Assembly (NCBI GenBank): GCA_022711405.1 | Contig: JAKLFC010000006.1 | Span: forward strand, 62,001 to 126,000 | DNA length: 64,000 nucleotides | Reading direction: 5' to 3' | DNA from: Bacteroidota bacterium | GTDB taxonomy: Bacteria; Bacteroidota; Bacteroidia; Bacteroidales; JAGONC01 | Part shown: piece by piece, positions 40,813-49,823 of the stretch | How the letters are laid out: each line of letters opens with the position of its first letter | How positions within the stretch are numbered: the stretch's first letter is position 1 | Position numbers and translations under genes: made by a program | The notes under the pieces: model-generated | What the model was told of the DNA's origin: nothing | Database searches by the model: none | The model's input: only the letters and a program-made list of their open reading frames with translations

Positions 40813-43170
40813 ATGAAGGTGAACTTGCGAACAACTCTTCTTGTTCTGACGCTGGTTATTTCTCCATTCTCCCTGTTTGCAGATGGTGGGGAAGGATCCG
40901 TAAAGCGCTTTACGATCAGCGGTGTCGTTACCGATCAAGTGAATGGTGAAACACTGCTGGGGGCAACCATCTACGTAAATGAACTGGAAACCGGTACAGC
41001 TACCAATTTATACGGTTTTTATTCCATCACCCTTTTTCCGGGCAATTACTCCCTTACCTTTTCCTACGTGGGTTACCAGACCCTGCAGAAGAACATTGCC
41101 CTCAATGCAGACATCACCCTGAATATTGAACTGGCACTCAGGGAACAGGTACTTGAGGAAGTGGTGATTCAGGGTGAAATGAAAAAGGAAGAACTGAAAA
41201 TGGCTGAAACTTCTGTGTTCAGAATGGATACCCGTACCATCCGGCAGATTCCTGCCCTGATGGGGGAAGTGGATATCATCAAAGCCATCCAGCTGCTTCC
41301 GGGTGTACAGTCAGCCGCGGAAGGAACCAGCGGATACAGCGTGAGAGGAGGAAATCCAGATCAGAACCTTATCCTGCTGGATGAAGCCACTGTATATAAT
41401 GCCTCCCACCTGATGGGATTCTTTTCGGTCTTTAATAACGATGCCATCAAAGATGTCACACTTTACAAAGGCGACATCCCTGCTTCCTGCGGTGGCAGGC
41501 TTTCGTCGCTGCTGGATATCAGGATGAAGGAGGGGAACAACAAGAATTTTACAGGTACCGGAGGCATTGGAACCATTTCCAGCCGACTCACCCTGGAAGG
41601 ACCTATCTCCAAAGACAGGATCTCATTTATGCTCTCCGGCAGAAGAACTTACGCCGACCTTTTTCTGAAACTGTCAAAAAATGAAGACCTGCGGTACAAC
41701 ACCCTTTATTTCTATGACCTGAATGCCAAACTGAACTTCAGGATCAATGACAGTAACCGTCTGTACCTGTCGGCCTATAAAGGCAAGGACATCTTTAAAA
41801 ATGACGACTTCAGGATGGGATGGGGCAATCAGACCGTTACCATGCGCTGGAACCACCTGATGTCGAAAAAGGTCTTCTCCAATTTTTCAGTGATCTACAG
41901 CCTGTTTGATTATAGCCTGGGCATGGCCGAAGGTGAGCCCACTTCATTTACCTGGGAGGCAGGTCTTGAGGATGTGACAGCCAGGGCCGATTTTGGCTGG
42001 TACATCTCACCCAGTTACACCCTGAAATTTGGATTGAGCGGTATATTTCATAATTTCCAACCGGGCAGTGTAAAGGGCACGGGCGACGAAACCCTTGTAG
42101 CAGACTATGACCTGCAACACAACCTTGCCCTTGAAAGCGGTATATACCTGAGCATCGAACAAAAGGCGGGAGACCGGTTCAACATGAAGTACGGGCTCCG
42201 GCTGTCGGTATTCAACAACATCGGATCAGGCACTGTCTATCATTTTGACTCCAGCTATGTAATGATCGATTCAACCCTCTATTCTGCTGGGCAGATGTAT
42301 CATACTTACTGGGGACTGGAGCCCCGGATCGGGATCAGCTACGCACTGTCGGGAAAATCCTCTCTCAAGGCCAGTTATGCGCGAAACATGCAATATGTGA
42401 ACCTGGCGTCAAACTCCACGGCAGGCACGCCCCTGGATATCTGGTTTCCATGTTCTCCCAACGTCAGGCCCCAGATCGCTGACCAGGTGGACCTCGGCTA
42501 TTTCCGTCATTTCAGGGATCATACCATCGAAGCTTCGGTGGAGGGATTTTATAAACATGTCAGGAATGCCATTGATTTTAAGGACCATGCAGAGCTCCTG
42601 CTGAACCGGCAGCTGGAAGGCGAACTCCGTTTCGGGACAGGCCATTCCTACGGAATTGAGTTCCTGGTCCGAAAAACGGAAGGTGATTTCAGTGGCTGGA
42701 TCAGCTACACCTGGTCCAGATCATTTCGCGAAATAAAGGAGATCAACGACGGTCGGGAATACGTCTCGCCCTACGACCGGCCAAACAATGTCTCGGTCGT
42801 TCTGAACTATGATCTGAAAGACCGGTTGATCTTCGGGATCAACTGGGTTTACTCGACAGGTTCCCCTGTCACGTTTCCAACCGGTGGGGCATGGTACCAG
42901 GGCGTACGTATCCCCGTTTACAGTGACCGTAACTCGTACAGGCTGCCGGATTATCACCGGATGGACTTTTCCCTTACTTACCGCGGGCAGGGGAAACCCG
43001 ACAGAAAATGGCACGGAGAGTTAAACCTGTCACTCTATAATATTTACAACAGAAAAAATACCTGGGTCATTAATTTTGAGCAGGAGCCGGATGATCCCTC
43101 TCAGCTTTATGCTGAAAAGACCTATCTGTTCGGGATTGTTCCTGCATTGACCTATAATTTCAGATTTTAA
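40813..43170 (+). CDS. TonB-dependent receptor with carboxypeptidase-like N-terminal domain
   Basis: A 785-aa outer-membrane receptor. Signal peptide is at residues 1-23. The carboxypeptidase-regulatory-like domain (about 32-115) reads ISGVVTDQVNGETLLGATIY, TNLYGFYSITLFPGNYSL. The plug (about 125-230) has IKAIQLLPGVQSAAEGTSGYSVRGGNPDQNL-type sequence, with the barrel thereafter and the C-terminal strand IVPALTYNFRF. The direct neighbour is a DUF4249 lipoprotein 1 bp downstream; such receptor/DUF4249 pairs are common in Bacteroidota and presumably act together at the surface. The ligand is unknown. Confidence 0.92.
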   Translation: MKVNLRTTLLVLTLVISPFSLFADGGEGSVKRFTISGVVTDQVNGETLLGATIYVNELETGTATNLYGFYSITLFPGNYSLTFSYVGYQTLQKNIALNADITLNIELALREQVLEEVVIQGEMKKEELKMAETSVFRMDTRTIRQIPALMGEVDIIKAIQLLPGVQSAAEGTSGYSVRGGNPDQNLILLDEATVYNASHLMGFFSVFNNDAIKDVTLYKGDIPASCGGRLSSLLDIRMKEGNNKNFTGTGGIGTISSRLTLEGPISKDRISFMLSGRRTYADLFLKLSKNEDLRYNTLYFYDLNAKLNFRINDSNRLYLSAYKGKDIFKNDDFRMGWGNQTVTMRWNHLMSKKVFSNFSVIYSLFDYSLGMAEGEPTSFTWEAGLEDVTARADFGWYISPSYTLKFGLSGIFHNFQPGSVKGTGDETLVADYDLQHNLALESGIYLSIEQKAGDRFNMKYGLRLSVFNNIGSGTVYHFDSSYVMIDSTLYSAGQMYHTYWGLEPRIGISYALSGKSSLKASYARNMQYVNLASNSTAGTPLDIWFPCSPNVRPQIADQVDLGYFRHFRDHTIEASVEGFYKHVRNAIDFKDHAELLLNRQLEGELRFGTGHSYGIEFLVRKTEGDFSGWISYTWSRSFREIKEINDGREYVSPYDRPNNVSVVLNYDLKDRLIFGINWVYSTGSPVTFPTGGAWYQGVRIPVYSDRNSYRLPDYHRMDFSLTYRGQGKPDRKWHGELNLSLYNIYNRKNTWVINFEQEPDDPSQLYAEKTYLFGIVPALTYNFRF

Positions 43171-43171
43171 A

Positions 43172-44026
43172 ATGGAACGATCACGGGCTTTTGTTTTCTC
43201 TCTTTTGCTGCTCATCGGGATCCTGACGGGCTGTACCGAAAGGATGGAGCTGGAACTGGACGAAACCTATGCACGGCTGGTGGTGGATGGGGAGATCACC
43301 AGCGAAACCAGGGCACATTGCGTCAGGCTGACAACCAGCAGCAGTTTTCTGGGAGAAGAACCGGATTTACCGGTACGAGGAGCCTCTGTCAGGATTTCCG
43401 ACAGCCATTCGATTCATGTCATGAAAGAAGATCCTGACGAACCAGGGCATTATTATACGGATGCTCAGGTAAAGGGAATACCCGGGGAAACCTACCTGCT
43501 GGACATCGTGCTTCCGGAGGAGATCAATGGCACTGACCATTATACGGCTGCCTGTCCTATGTTACCGGTAGCTCAGCTGGATTCAATCGGGATTGTGTGG
43601 AAGGAACAGTGGGAAGTATGGGAAATACAGTGCTTTGCCCTTGATCCGCCCACCACTGATTTTTATTTGTTCGATATACTTATCAACGACATCCTGGTGA
43701 CAGATACGATCAATGAGCGGTTTGTGATCGATGATCGCTTTTTTAATGGCAATTACACCAATGGTGCGGGCATCGGGTACCTTTCGCCGGATGAGGGCGA
43801 GAACCTGCAGCCTGGTGATAAAATAACCGTCCGGACATCCAGGATCTCAAAAGAATATTACGATTATTTCTGGGAGGTAGTATCAGAAACAGGCTACAAG
43901 AATCCATTGTTCGGCGGTCCGCCTGCCAATATCAAAGGGAACATCAGCAATGGCGGCATTGGTTTTTTCCTGGCCTGTCCGGTCTCGGAAACCAGCGCGA
44001 TCAATGAAGAGGGCATCGCAAAGTGA
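43172..44026 (+). CDS. DUF4249 lipoprotein
   Basis: A 284-aa predicted lipoprotein. The signal peptide ends in the lipobox LTGC with Cys21. The start of the mature protein (ELDETYARLVVDGEITSE) and the following VRLTTSSSFLGEEPDLPVRGASV, then GETYLLDIVLPEEING, fit the DUF4249 family. The gene begins 1 bp after the TonB-receptor stop, so translation is coupled. It is likely a surface-exposed partner of that receptor. No +2 retention signal was evaluated. Confidence 0.85.
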   Translation: MERSRAFVFSLLLLIGILTGCTERMELELDETYARLVVDGEITSETRAHCVRLTTSSSFLGEEPDLPVRGASVRISDSHSIHVMKEDPDEPGHYYTDAQVKGIPGETYLLDIVLPEEINGTDHYTAACPMLPVAQLDSIGIVWKEQWEVWEIQCFALDPPTTDFYLFDILINDILVTDTINERFVIDDRFFNGNYTNGAGIGYLSPDEGENLQPGDKITVRTSRISKEYYDYFWEVVSETGYKNPLFGGPPANIKGNISNGGIGFFLACPVSETSAINEEGIAK

Positions 44027-44100
44027 TCCCTGGGATCAGCCTGGCTGTTCCCTGCATGACGACCGCTGCAGGTATGAATTGTGCACAATTTTACGATCTT

Positions 44101-44132
44101 TTGGATTTTTATTTTAAACTTTTCTACATTTG
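44101..44132 (+). promoter_or_regulatory. Promoter of purB
   Basis: TTG (44101-44103), a 21-bp spacer, then TACATTTG (44125-44132) fits the Bacteroidota promoter pattern; the ATG is 22 bp downstream. Confidence 0.5.
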
Positions 44133-44154
44133 ATAGTGACTAAATGACTGCATC

Positions 44155-45507
44155 ATGAAACTGTCAGCCCTCACTGCCATCTCCCCGGTCGACGGCCGCT
44201 ACCACGATAAAACGGAAAGTCTTGCCAGCTATTTCTCCGAAGCTGCACTGATCGGGTACCGCCTCCTGGTGGAAGTGGAGTATTTCATCGCTCTCTGCGA
44301 GCTGCCCCTGAAGGAGCTCTCACAGTTCGATCCACTGAGATTCTCCGAACTACGCAGGATCTACATCGATTTTACTCCCGAAGAGGCACAGGAAGTAAAA
44401 GAGATTGAACATACCACCAACCATGATGTGAAAGCCGTGGAGTACTACCTGAAAAACCGGTTCAGGAAGATGGGTATCGGTGAATACAAAGAATTCATTC
44501 ATTTCGGATTGACCTCCCAGGATATCAACAACACCGCCACACCTCTTTCCGTCAAAGATGCACTGGAAGACGTCATATCACCCATTCTGAACGAGCTCCT
44601 GCACATTTTGAACGAAAAAGCCAGTGAATGGAAGCAAATCCCAATGCTGGCCCATACCCACGGGCAGCCTGCCTCTCCCACCCTGCTGGGTAAAGAGGTA
44701 CGGGTGTTTACCGAGCGGCTCGAAAACCAGATCAGTATGCTCGAGGCCATCCCCCATGCAGCAAAATTCGGCGGAGCTACCGGAAATTTCAATGCGCATT
44801 ATGTCGCCTACCCACAGGTTGACTGGATCGGATTCGCCGATCGGTTCGTCAACGATAAACTAGGGCTGAAACGCTACACAACCACCACTCAGATAGAGCA
44901 TTACGACTACCTGGCCGCTTTCTGCGATAACCTTAAAAGGATCAATACCATCTTGCTGGATTTCTCAAGGGATATGTGGATCTATATCTCCATGGAATAC
45001 TTCACCCAGCAGGTACAAAAAGAGGAGACCGGTTCTTCCACCATGCCGCATAAGGTCAATCCCATCGATTTTGAAAATGCCGAAGGCAACCTTGGGCTGG
45101 CCAACGCACTGCTGGAGCACATGGCAGCCAAACTGCCGGTGTCAAGGCTGCAAAGGGATCTTACGGATTCCACGGTCCTCAGGAATATAGGCGTCCCCTT
45201 TGCACACAGCCTCATCGCATTTAAATCACTGATCAAAGGTATCAGCAAGGTGGTCGTCAATGAAACGAAACTGAGGGATGATCTGCAGTCCAACTGGGCA
45301 GTCATCGCTGAAGCCATTCAGACCATCCTCAGAAGGGAAAACTATCCTGACCCATACGAAGCGTTGAAGGAGCTGACCCGAACCGGGGAAAAGATGAATA
45401 AAGAAATCCTGCAGGAATTTATCCGTAACCTGAAAGTCTCCAAAATAGTGAAGGAGGAATTGCTCAGGATCACTCCGGAGAACTACACCGGCCATCCATC
45501 GTTTTAA
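44155..45507 (+). CDS. purB: Adenylosuccinate lyase
   Basis: Two steps of purine synthesis: cleaves SAICAR to AICAR and adenylosuccinate to AMP. The 450-aa protein shows the E. coli-type N terminus (LTAISPVDGRYHDKTE), EIEHTTNHDVKAVEYYL, HFGLTSQDINNTA, LAHTHGQPASPT and the fumarase/aspartase signature SSTMPHKVNPIDFENAEGN. It is followed after 10 bp by a glycosyltransferase gene. Confidence 0.97.
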   Translation: MKLSALTAISPVDGRYHDKTESLASYFSEAALIGYRLLVEVEYFIALCELPLKELSQFDPLRFSELRRIYIDFTPEEAQEVKEIEHTTNHDVKAVEYYLKNRFRKMGIGEYKEFIHFGLTSQDINNTATPLSVKDALEDVISPILNELLHILNEKASEWKQIPMLAHTHGQPASPTLLGKEVRVFTERLENQISMLEAIPHAAKFGGATGNFNAHYVAYPQVDWIGFADRFVNDKLGLKRYTTTTQIEHYDYLAAFCDNLKRINTILLDFSRDMWIYISMEYFTQQVQKEETGSSTMPHKVNPIDFENAEGNLGLANALLEHMAAKLPVSRLQRDLTDSTVLRNIGVPFAHSLIAFKSLIKGISKVVVNETKLRDDLQSNWAVIAEAIQTILRRENYPDPYEALKELTRTGEKMNKEILQEFIRNLKVSKIVKEELLRITPENYTGHPSF

Positions 45508-45517
45508 GGATACTGCA

Positions 45518-46387
45518 ATGAAAGTCAGCGGATTCACGTTCATACGGAATGCTGTACTGTACGATTACCCTGTGGTGGAAGCCATCACCTCCATCCTTCC
45601 CCTGTGCGACGAATTCATTGTGGCCGTAGGTCAGTCCGAAGATGCAACCTATGAGCTGATACGAAGTATTCCATCCACTAAGATCCGCATTATCAAGACG
45701 GTATGGGATGATTCACTACGAACGGGCGGAAGGGTCTTTGCCCTTGAAACCAATAAAGCGTTTCAGGAGATAGCCAATGATTCGACCTGGGCTTTCTATA
45801 TTCAGGGCGATGAAGTGGTGCACGAAAAATACCTCCCGGAGATCCGAAACGAGATGATCCGGTTTAAAGACACCACGCAAGTGGAGGGATTGCTGTTCAG
45901 CTACCTTCATTTTTATGGTTCCTATGACTATACTGGTGATTCACGAAGATGGTACCGCAGGGAAGTCAGGATCATCAGGAACCTGCCCGGGATCTGTTCC
46001 TTCAGGGATGCTCAGGGATTCCGGCTGAATCAACGCAAACTGAATGTGAAGAAGATCCACGCCAGCATCTATCATTACGGCTGGGTCAAACCACCTGCCG
46101 TTCAGCAGCTGAAACAGAGGAACTTCAACCGCTACTGGCATCCGGATGAATGGATCGGCGAAAAAGTACCTGCAGTGGATACCTTTGACTATTCAACGAT
46201 CGACTCCCTTCAGCATTTCAGTGGTTCTCACCCGGAGGTGATGAAGGACAGGATCCGTACCATGAACTGGGAATTCACATTTGATCCGACCCAAAAAAAA
46301 TTCGGCCTGCTGAACCGTTTTTTACACGGCGTTGAGAAAACAACAGGCTGGCGCATCGGAGAATACAGGAATTACAGGATCATTTGA
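45518..46387 (+). CDS. Glycosyltransferase family 2-like protein
   Basis: A 289-aa cytosolic GT-A-like protein. It starts VSGFTFIRNAVLYDYPVVEAI, then CDEFIVAVGQSEDAT and an IQGDEVVHEKYLPEI element that takes the DxD place. The C-terminal half has YRREVRIIRN and RFLHGVEKTTGWRIGEYRNYR. There are no membrane helices. It is likely a surface-glycan glycosyltransferase; the sugar is unknown. It lies 10 bp after purB and could be in its transcript. Confidence 0.8.
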   Translation: MKVSGFTFIRNAVLYDYPVVEAITSILPLCDEFIVAVGQSEDATYELIRSIPSTKIRIIKTVWDDSLRTGGRVFALETNKAFQEIANDSTWAFYIQGDEVVHEKYLPEIRNEMIRFKDTTQVEGLLFSYLHFYGSYDYTGDSRRWYRREVRIIRNLPGICSFRDAQGFRLNQRKLNVKKIHASIYHYGWVKPPAVQQLKQRNFNRYWHPDEWIGEKVPAVDTFDYSTIDSLQHFSGSHPEVMKDRIRTMNWEFTFDPTQKKFGLLNRFLHGVEKTTGWRIGEYRNYRII

Positions 46388-46419
46388 ACAATTGCGCCCC
46401 CTTTTCCAATGGATATTCC

Positions 46420-46427
46420 TATCTTTG
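46420..46427 (+). promoter_or_regulatory. -7 element for the DUF5606/pyr genes
   Basis: TATCTTTG matches TAnnTTTG, 19 bp before the ATG at 46446. Confidence 0.45.
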
Positions 46428-46445
46428 CAGGAAAATAGTACAGCC

Positions 46446-46910
46446 ATGATGGACCTAAGTAAGATTCTGGCAATTTCTGGAAGGCATGGATTGTTCAAAA
46501 TGATCAACCAGACAAAAAACGGCGTTATCGTCGAATCCCTTGCCGACGGCAAACGGTCGACTGCCTTTGCTCATGAGCGTATCAGCGCCCTGGAGGAGAT
46601 CAGCGTGTTCACTACCGGAGAAGACATGCCATTAAAGGAAGTATTTAAAAAGATCTATGAAAAGCAGGAGGGTGGCCCTGTCATCGACCCGAAATCGGAA
46701 ACTGTGAACCTGAAGGAATATTTTGCTGAGCTGGTGCCTGAATATGACCAGGAAAGGGTTTACGCATCGGATATCAAAAAGGTGCTCACGTGGTATAACA
46801 CCCTGGAAGAGCTGAAGATGCTTGATTTTACCGAAGAAAAGACCGAAGAAGAACCGACCGGAGAAACAATTCCGGATACCGGCGACCTTGAGGAAAAGTC
46901 TGCCGACTGA
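46446..46910 (+). CDS. DUF5606-type protein
   Basis: A 154-aa protein from the ATG at 46446; a longer frame to 46332 would run through the promoter. The N-terminal half is conserved-looking (MDLSKILAISGRHGLFKMIN, VIVESLADGKRSTAFA, ISVFTTGEDMPLKEVF), with a middle part YDQERVYASDIKKVLTWYN. The C-terminal tail is acidic and repetitive (EEKTEEEPTGETIPDTG). I recall this arrangement as DUF5606, a Bacteroidota family without known function. It precedes pyrK by 43 bp. Confidence 0.75.
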   Translation: MMDLSKILAISGRHGLFKMINQTKNGVIVESLADGKRSTAFAHERISALEEISVFTTGEDMPLKEVFKKIYEKQEGGPVIDPKSETVNLKEYFAELVPEYDQERVYASDIKKVLTWYNTLEELKMLDFTEEKTEEEPTGETIPDTGDLEEKSAD

Positions 46911-46953
46911 ACGGGAATTATTCAATAGTACACCCAGACAAATATCAGCCTCC

Positions 46954-47733
46954 ATGAAGCGGATCCAGGACTGCACGATCAGTAAGATCACCTGGCTGAA
47001 CACCGACAGCTACCTCCTGGAACTCGATGTACCGGATGAGATACCCGTACTTGCACCCGGACAGTTTGCAGAGATCCGCATAGGCAACAGCCCGGACGTC
47101 TTCCTGCGTCGTCCGTTTTCCTTCCTTGACGCTGACGTTGAAAACAGAAAGCTCGTTTTTTTCATCAAGAGGATCGGAAAAGGAACCCGGCACCTCGGTG
47201 AACTGCATCCGGGTGAAACCGTGAACATCATCTACCCCCTGGGCAATCATTTCCAGGTACCTGAGAAGGGAAACGTACTCATTGTGGGCGGAGGATCAGG
47301 TATTGCCCCGTTTATCCTACTGGGAAAGGAACTGCAGAAAAAAGGCGTCGGAATGACTTTCCTGCTGGGTGGGAAGGCAGGCAGTGACATTTTGCTGACC
47401 GACCGTTTCAGCCAGTACGGAGATGTCCTGATCACCACCGAAGATGGATCCAAAGGTGAAAAAGGAATGGTAACGGATCATTCCGTATTCACCAGCGATC
47501 CTTTTCCATTCACCATGATCTATGCCTGCGGTCCGGAACCCATGATGAAGGCCGTTGCCCGCATGTCATGCCTGAAGAATATACCCTGCGAGGTATCGCT
47601 GGAAAACCTCATGGCCTGCGGATTCGGCGTATGCCTTTGCTGTATAGTGGAAACCACAGAAGGGAACCTGTGTGTATGCACAGAAGGCCCCGTTTTCAAT
47701 ACCAACCGTCTGAAATGGCAGATCTGCGCGTAA
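46954..47733 (+). CDS. pyrK: Dihydroorotate dehydrogenase electron-transfer subunit
   Basis: The iron-sulfur flavoprotein that passes electrons from PyrD to NAD+. About 259 aa from the ATG at 46954; the longer frame to 46822 overlaps the previous gene. The FAD domain has [10 protein letters not shown] and [10 protein letters not shown], and the NAD domain [21 protein letters not shown]. The [2Fe-2S] cysteines sit in [14 protein letters not shown] and [11 protein letters not shown]. pyrD begins inside its last 19 bp. Confidence 0.94.
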   Translation: MKRIQDCTISKITWLNTDSYLLELDVPDEIPVLAPGQFAEIRIGNSPDVFLRRPFSFLDADVENRKLVFFIKRIGKGTRHLGELHPGETVNIIYPLGNHFQVPEKGNVLIVGGGSGIAPFILLGKELQKKGVGMTFLLGGKAGSDILLTDRFSQYGDVLITTEDGSKGEKGMVTDHSVFTSDPFPFTMIYACGPEPMMKAVARMSCLKNIPCEVSLENLMACGFGVCLCCIVETTEGNLCVCTEGPVFNTNRLKWQICA

Positions 47734-48629
47734 CTATTGGTCAGATGGAACTCAGAAATCCGGTGACTACGGCATCCGGAACCTGTGGATTTGGGGAGGA
47801 ACTGGCCGAATTTTTCGATCCCGGCCGCATCGGGGGCATCTTTGTCAAGGGTCTGACACTGAAGCCACGCGAGGGGAATCCATATCCCCGGATGGCTGAA
47901 ACTGCATCCGGAATGCTGAACAGCGTCGGACTCCAGAATAAAGGTATCGACTACTTTACCGAACATATCTATCCCCGGATAAAGGACTTTGACACGCACA
48001 TCATTGCGAATGTAAATGGCTCAACCATAGAAGATTATGTCGATTTAAGCGAGAAACTGAACCGTCTGGAGAAAATACCCGCCATCGAACTGAACATATC
48101 CTGTCCCAACGTCAGGGAAGGCGGGATGGCCTTCGGGATCAGCTGCCCCTCAGCTTCCGCGGTCACCAGGGCTGTAAGGGAAGTCTGGGACAGGACCCTG
48201 ATCGTCAAATTGTCACCCAATGTCACCGACATCCGCGACATAGCCCTGGCAGTGGAAGAAGCGGGCGCCGATGCCTTTTCTCTGATCAATACCCTGCTGG
48301 GTATGGCGGTGGACGCTGAAAAACGGCGACCCGTGCTGGCCACCATCACAGGAGGATTATCGGGCCCTGCCATCAAACCCATCGCCCTGCGAATGGTCTG
48401 GCAGGTAGCGCAGGTTTCACGTCTGCCCATCATCGGGATCGGCGGCATCATGAATGCCACCGACGCCATTGAATTCATGCTTGCAGGTGCTTCCGCCATC
48501 CAGGTGGGCACCGCCATCTTCATCGATCCACTGGCACCTGTGAAGATCGCGGAAGGTATCGGGGAATACCTGGTCCGTCACGGATGCAGCAAGGTATCAG
48601 AAATTATCGGAGCATTAAGAGTTGATTAA
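47715..48629 (+). CDS. pyrD: Dihydroorotate dehydrogenase, class 1B
   Basis: Oxidises dihydroorotate to orotate in pyrimidine synthesis with FMN, paired with PyrK. 304 aa from the ATG at 47715 ([20 protein letters not shown]); the longer upstream frame only reflects overlap with pyrK. Motifs: [51 protein letters not shown] with the catalytic Cys, [21 protein letters not shown] and [19 protein letters not shown]. The 19-bp overlap with pyrK implies coupled translation of the complex. Confidence 0.96.
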   Translation: MADLRVTIGQMELRNPVTTASGTCGFGEELAEFFDPGRIGGIFVKGLTLKPREGNPYPRMAETASGMLNSVGLQNKGIDYFTEHIYPRIKDFDTHIIANVNGSTIEDYVDLSEKLNRLEKIPAIELNISCPNVREGGMAFGISCPSASAVTRAVREVWDRTLIVKLSPNVTDIRDIALAVEEAGADAFSLINTLLGMAVDAEKRRPVLATITGGLSGPAIKPIALRMVWQVAQVSRLPIIGIGGIMNATDAIEFMLAGASAIQVGTAIFIDPLAPVKIAEGIGEYLVRHGCSKVSEIIGALRVD

Positions 48630-48633
48630 AAGT

Positions 48634-48805
48634 CCAAATCCCAGGACCAAATTCCAAACAAATAACAAATCTCAAATTCCAAAAAATTGGGGATTAATCC
48701 ATTGTTGAATTAGAATGGATTTTGGAATTTGGGATTTATTTGGAATTTGGATCTTGGATTTTGGATTTTGTTTGGAATTTGGTGCTTGGAATTTGGGATT
48801 TATAG
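48634..48805. repeat. Low-complexity TTTGGAATTT-type repeat region
   Basis: The left part reads as repeated CAAATTCCAAA-like units and the right part as their complement (TTTGGAATTTGGGATTTAT and variants), giving an imperfect large inverted repeat between pyrD and the zinc-ribbon gene. No ORF is present. Confidence 0.75.
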
Positions 48806-48814
48806 ATATCTTTG
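48786..48814 (+). promoter_or_regulatory. Promoter of the zinc-ribbon/LemA/M48 genes
   Basis: TTG (48786-48788), 18 bp, TATCTTTG (48807-48814), then the ATG at 48839. The -33 box lies inside the low-complexity repeat. Confidence 0.5.
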
Positions 48815-48838
48815 ACCTTACTTAAGTAGCGCTACCCC

Positions 48839-49231
48839 ATGAAATGCCCGCACTGTAAATCCACCATGATCGTCCTGGAACTGCACCAGGTGGAGATTGA
48901 TTATTGTTCCCAGTGCAGCGGCATCTGGCTCAACACAGGAGAAATGGAGCTGCTGCTGGAAAGCCCTGATAAAAGGGATCTGGTGCTGGTATCTTTCCGC
49001 GTCGATCCGGATTCCTCCGAAAAAAAGCTCAGGTGCCCCATCTGCCGGAAAAAGATGCAGAAGGCCATGGCAGGACTCGATTCGGATATCCTGATCGACA
49101 AGTGCCGGAAAGGTCACGGGCTGTGGTTTGACAGGGGTGAGCTTCACCGGATCGTAGAACAGGGAAGTTCGCCGATAAATCATGAAGTTATTGATCTGCT
49201 CAGAGATATGTTCGATTATAAACTTAAATAA
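48839..49231 (+). CDS. TFIIB-type zinc-ribbon protein
   Basis: A 130-aa protein with two zinc ribbons: CPHCKSTM with [14 protein letters not shown] (about residues 3-37), and CPICRKKM with [16 protein letters not shown] (about 65-100). The [12 protein letters not shown] and [12 protein letters not shown] segments are the signature of the zf-TFIIB protein family. Function is unknown. It lies 7 bp upstream of lemA and probably shares an operon with LemA and an M48 protease. Confidence 0.88.
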   Translation: MKCPHCKSTMIVLELHQVEIDYCSQCSGIWLNTGEMELLLESPDKRDLVLVSFRVDPDSSEKKLRCPICRKKMQKAMAGLDSDILIDKCRKGHGLWFDRGELHRIVEQGSSPINHEVIDLLRDMFDYKLK

Positions 49232-49238
49232 AATCATT

Positions 49239-49802
49239 ATGGGTGCACTAATCGTTTTAGCCATTATCGTTGTCATTGCACTGTACGTGGTTGGTCTTTA
49301 CAACGGACTGATCCGGCTGAGAAACCAGGTAAAGAATGCATGGGCTCAGATCGAGGTACAGCTCAAAAGGAGACATGATCTTATCCCCAATCTTATTGAG
49401 ACGGTGAAGGGATACATGAAGCATGAACGTGAAACCCTGGAAAGCGTGACCAATGCCCGTACGGCAGCCATGGGAGCCCAGACGGTCGGGGAAAAAGCCC
49501 TGGCGGAAAGTGCACTGACAGGCGCCCTCGGTCAATTGCGTGTCGCGGTGGAAGCCTACCCTGACCTGAAGGCCAGCCAGAATTTTCTTGCCCTCCAGGA
49601 GGAGCTGACCTCCACGGAGAACAAGATCTCATTCTCGCGTCAGAACTACAACGACCAGGTGCTCATGTACAATAACAAGATCCAGATGTTCCCCTCGAAC
49701 ATCATTGCCGGCATGTTCAACTTCAAGCTGGAAGAATTTTTTGAAGTCGAAGTGCCTGCCGAACGAGAGGTGCCCAAGGTCGACTTTGGTACGAAACAAT
49801 AG
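49239..49802 (+). CDS. LemA-family protein
   Basis: A 187-aa protein from the ATG at 49239. One N-terminal TM helix ([21 protein letters not shown]), then the helical-bundle LemA domain: [61 protein letters not shown] and the end [18 protein letters not shown]. LemA genes often sit beside HtpX/M48 proteases or TPM-domain genes, as here (21-bp gap). It probably acts in membrane-protein quality control or stress. Confidence 0.94.
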   Translation: MGALIVLAIIVVIALYVVGLYNGLIRLRNQVKNAWAQIEVQLKRRHDLIPNLIETVKGYMKHERETLESVTNARTAAMGAQTVGEKALAESALTGALGQLRVAVEAYPDLKASQNFLALQEELTSTENKISFSRQNYNDQVLMYNNKIQMFPSNIIAGMFNFKLEEFFEVEVPAEREVPKVDFGTKQ

Positions 49803-49823
49803 AAAAAAAAAGACTCGTCCGTT

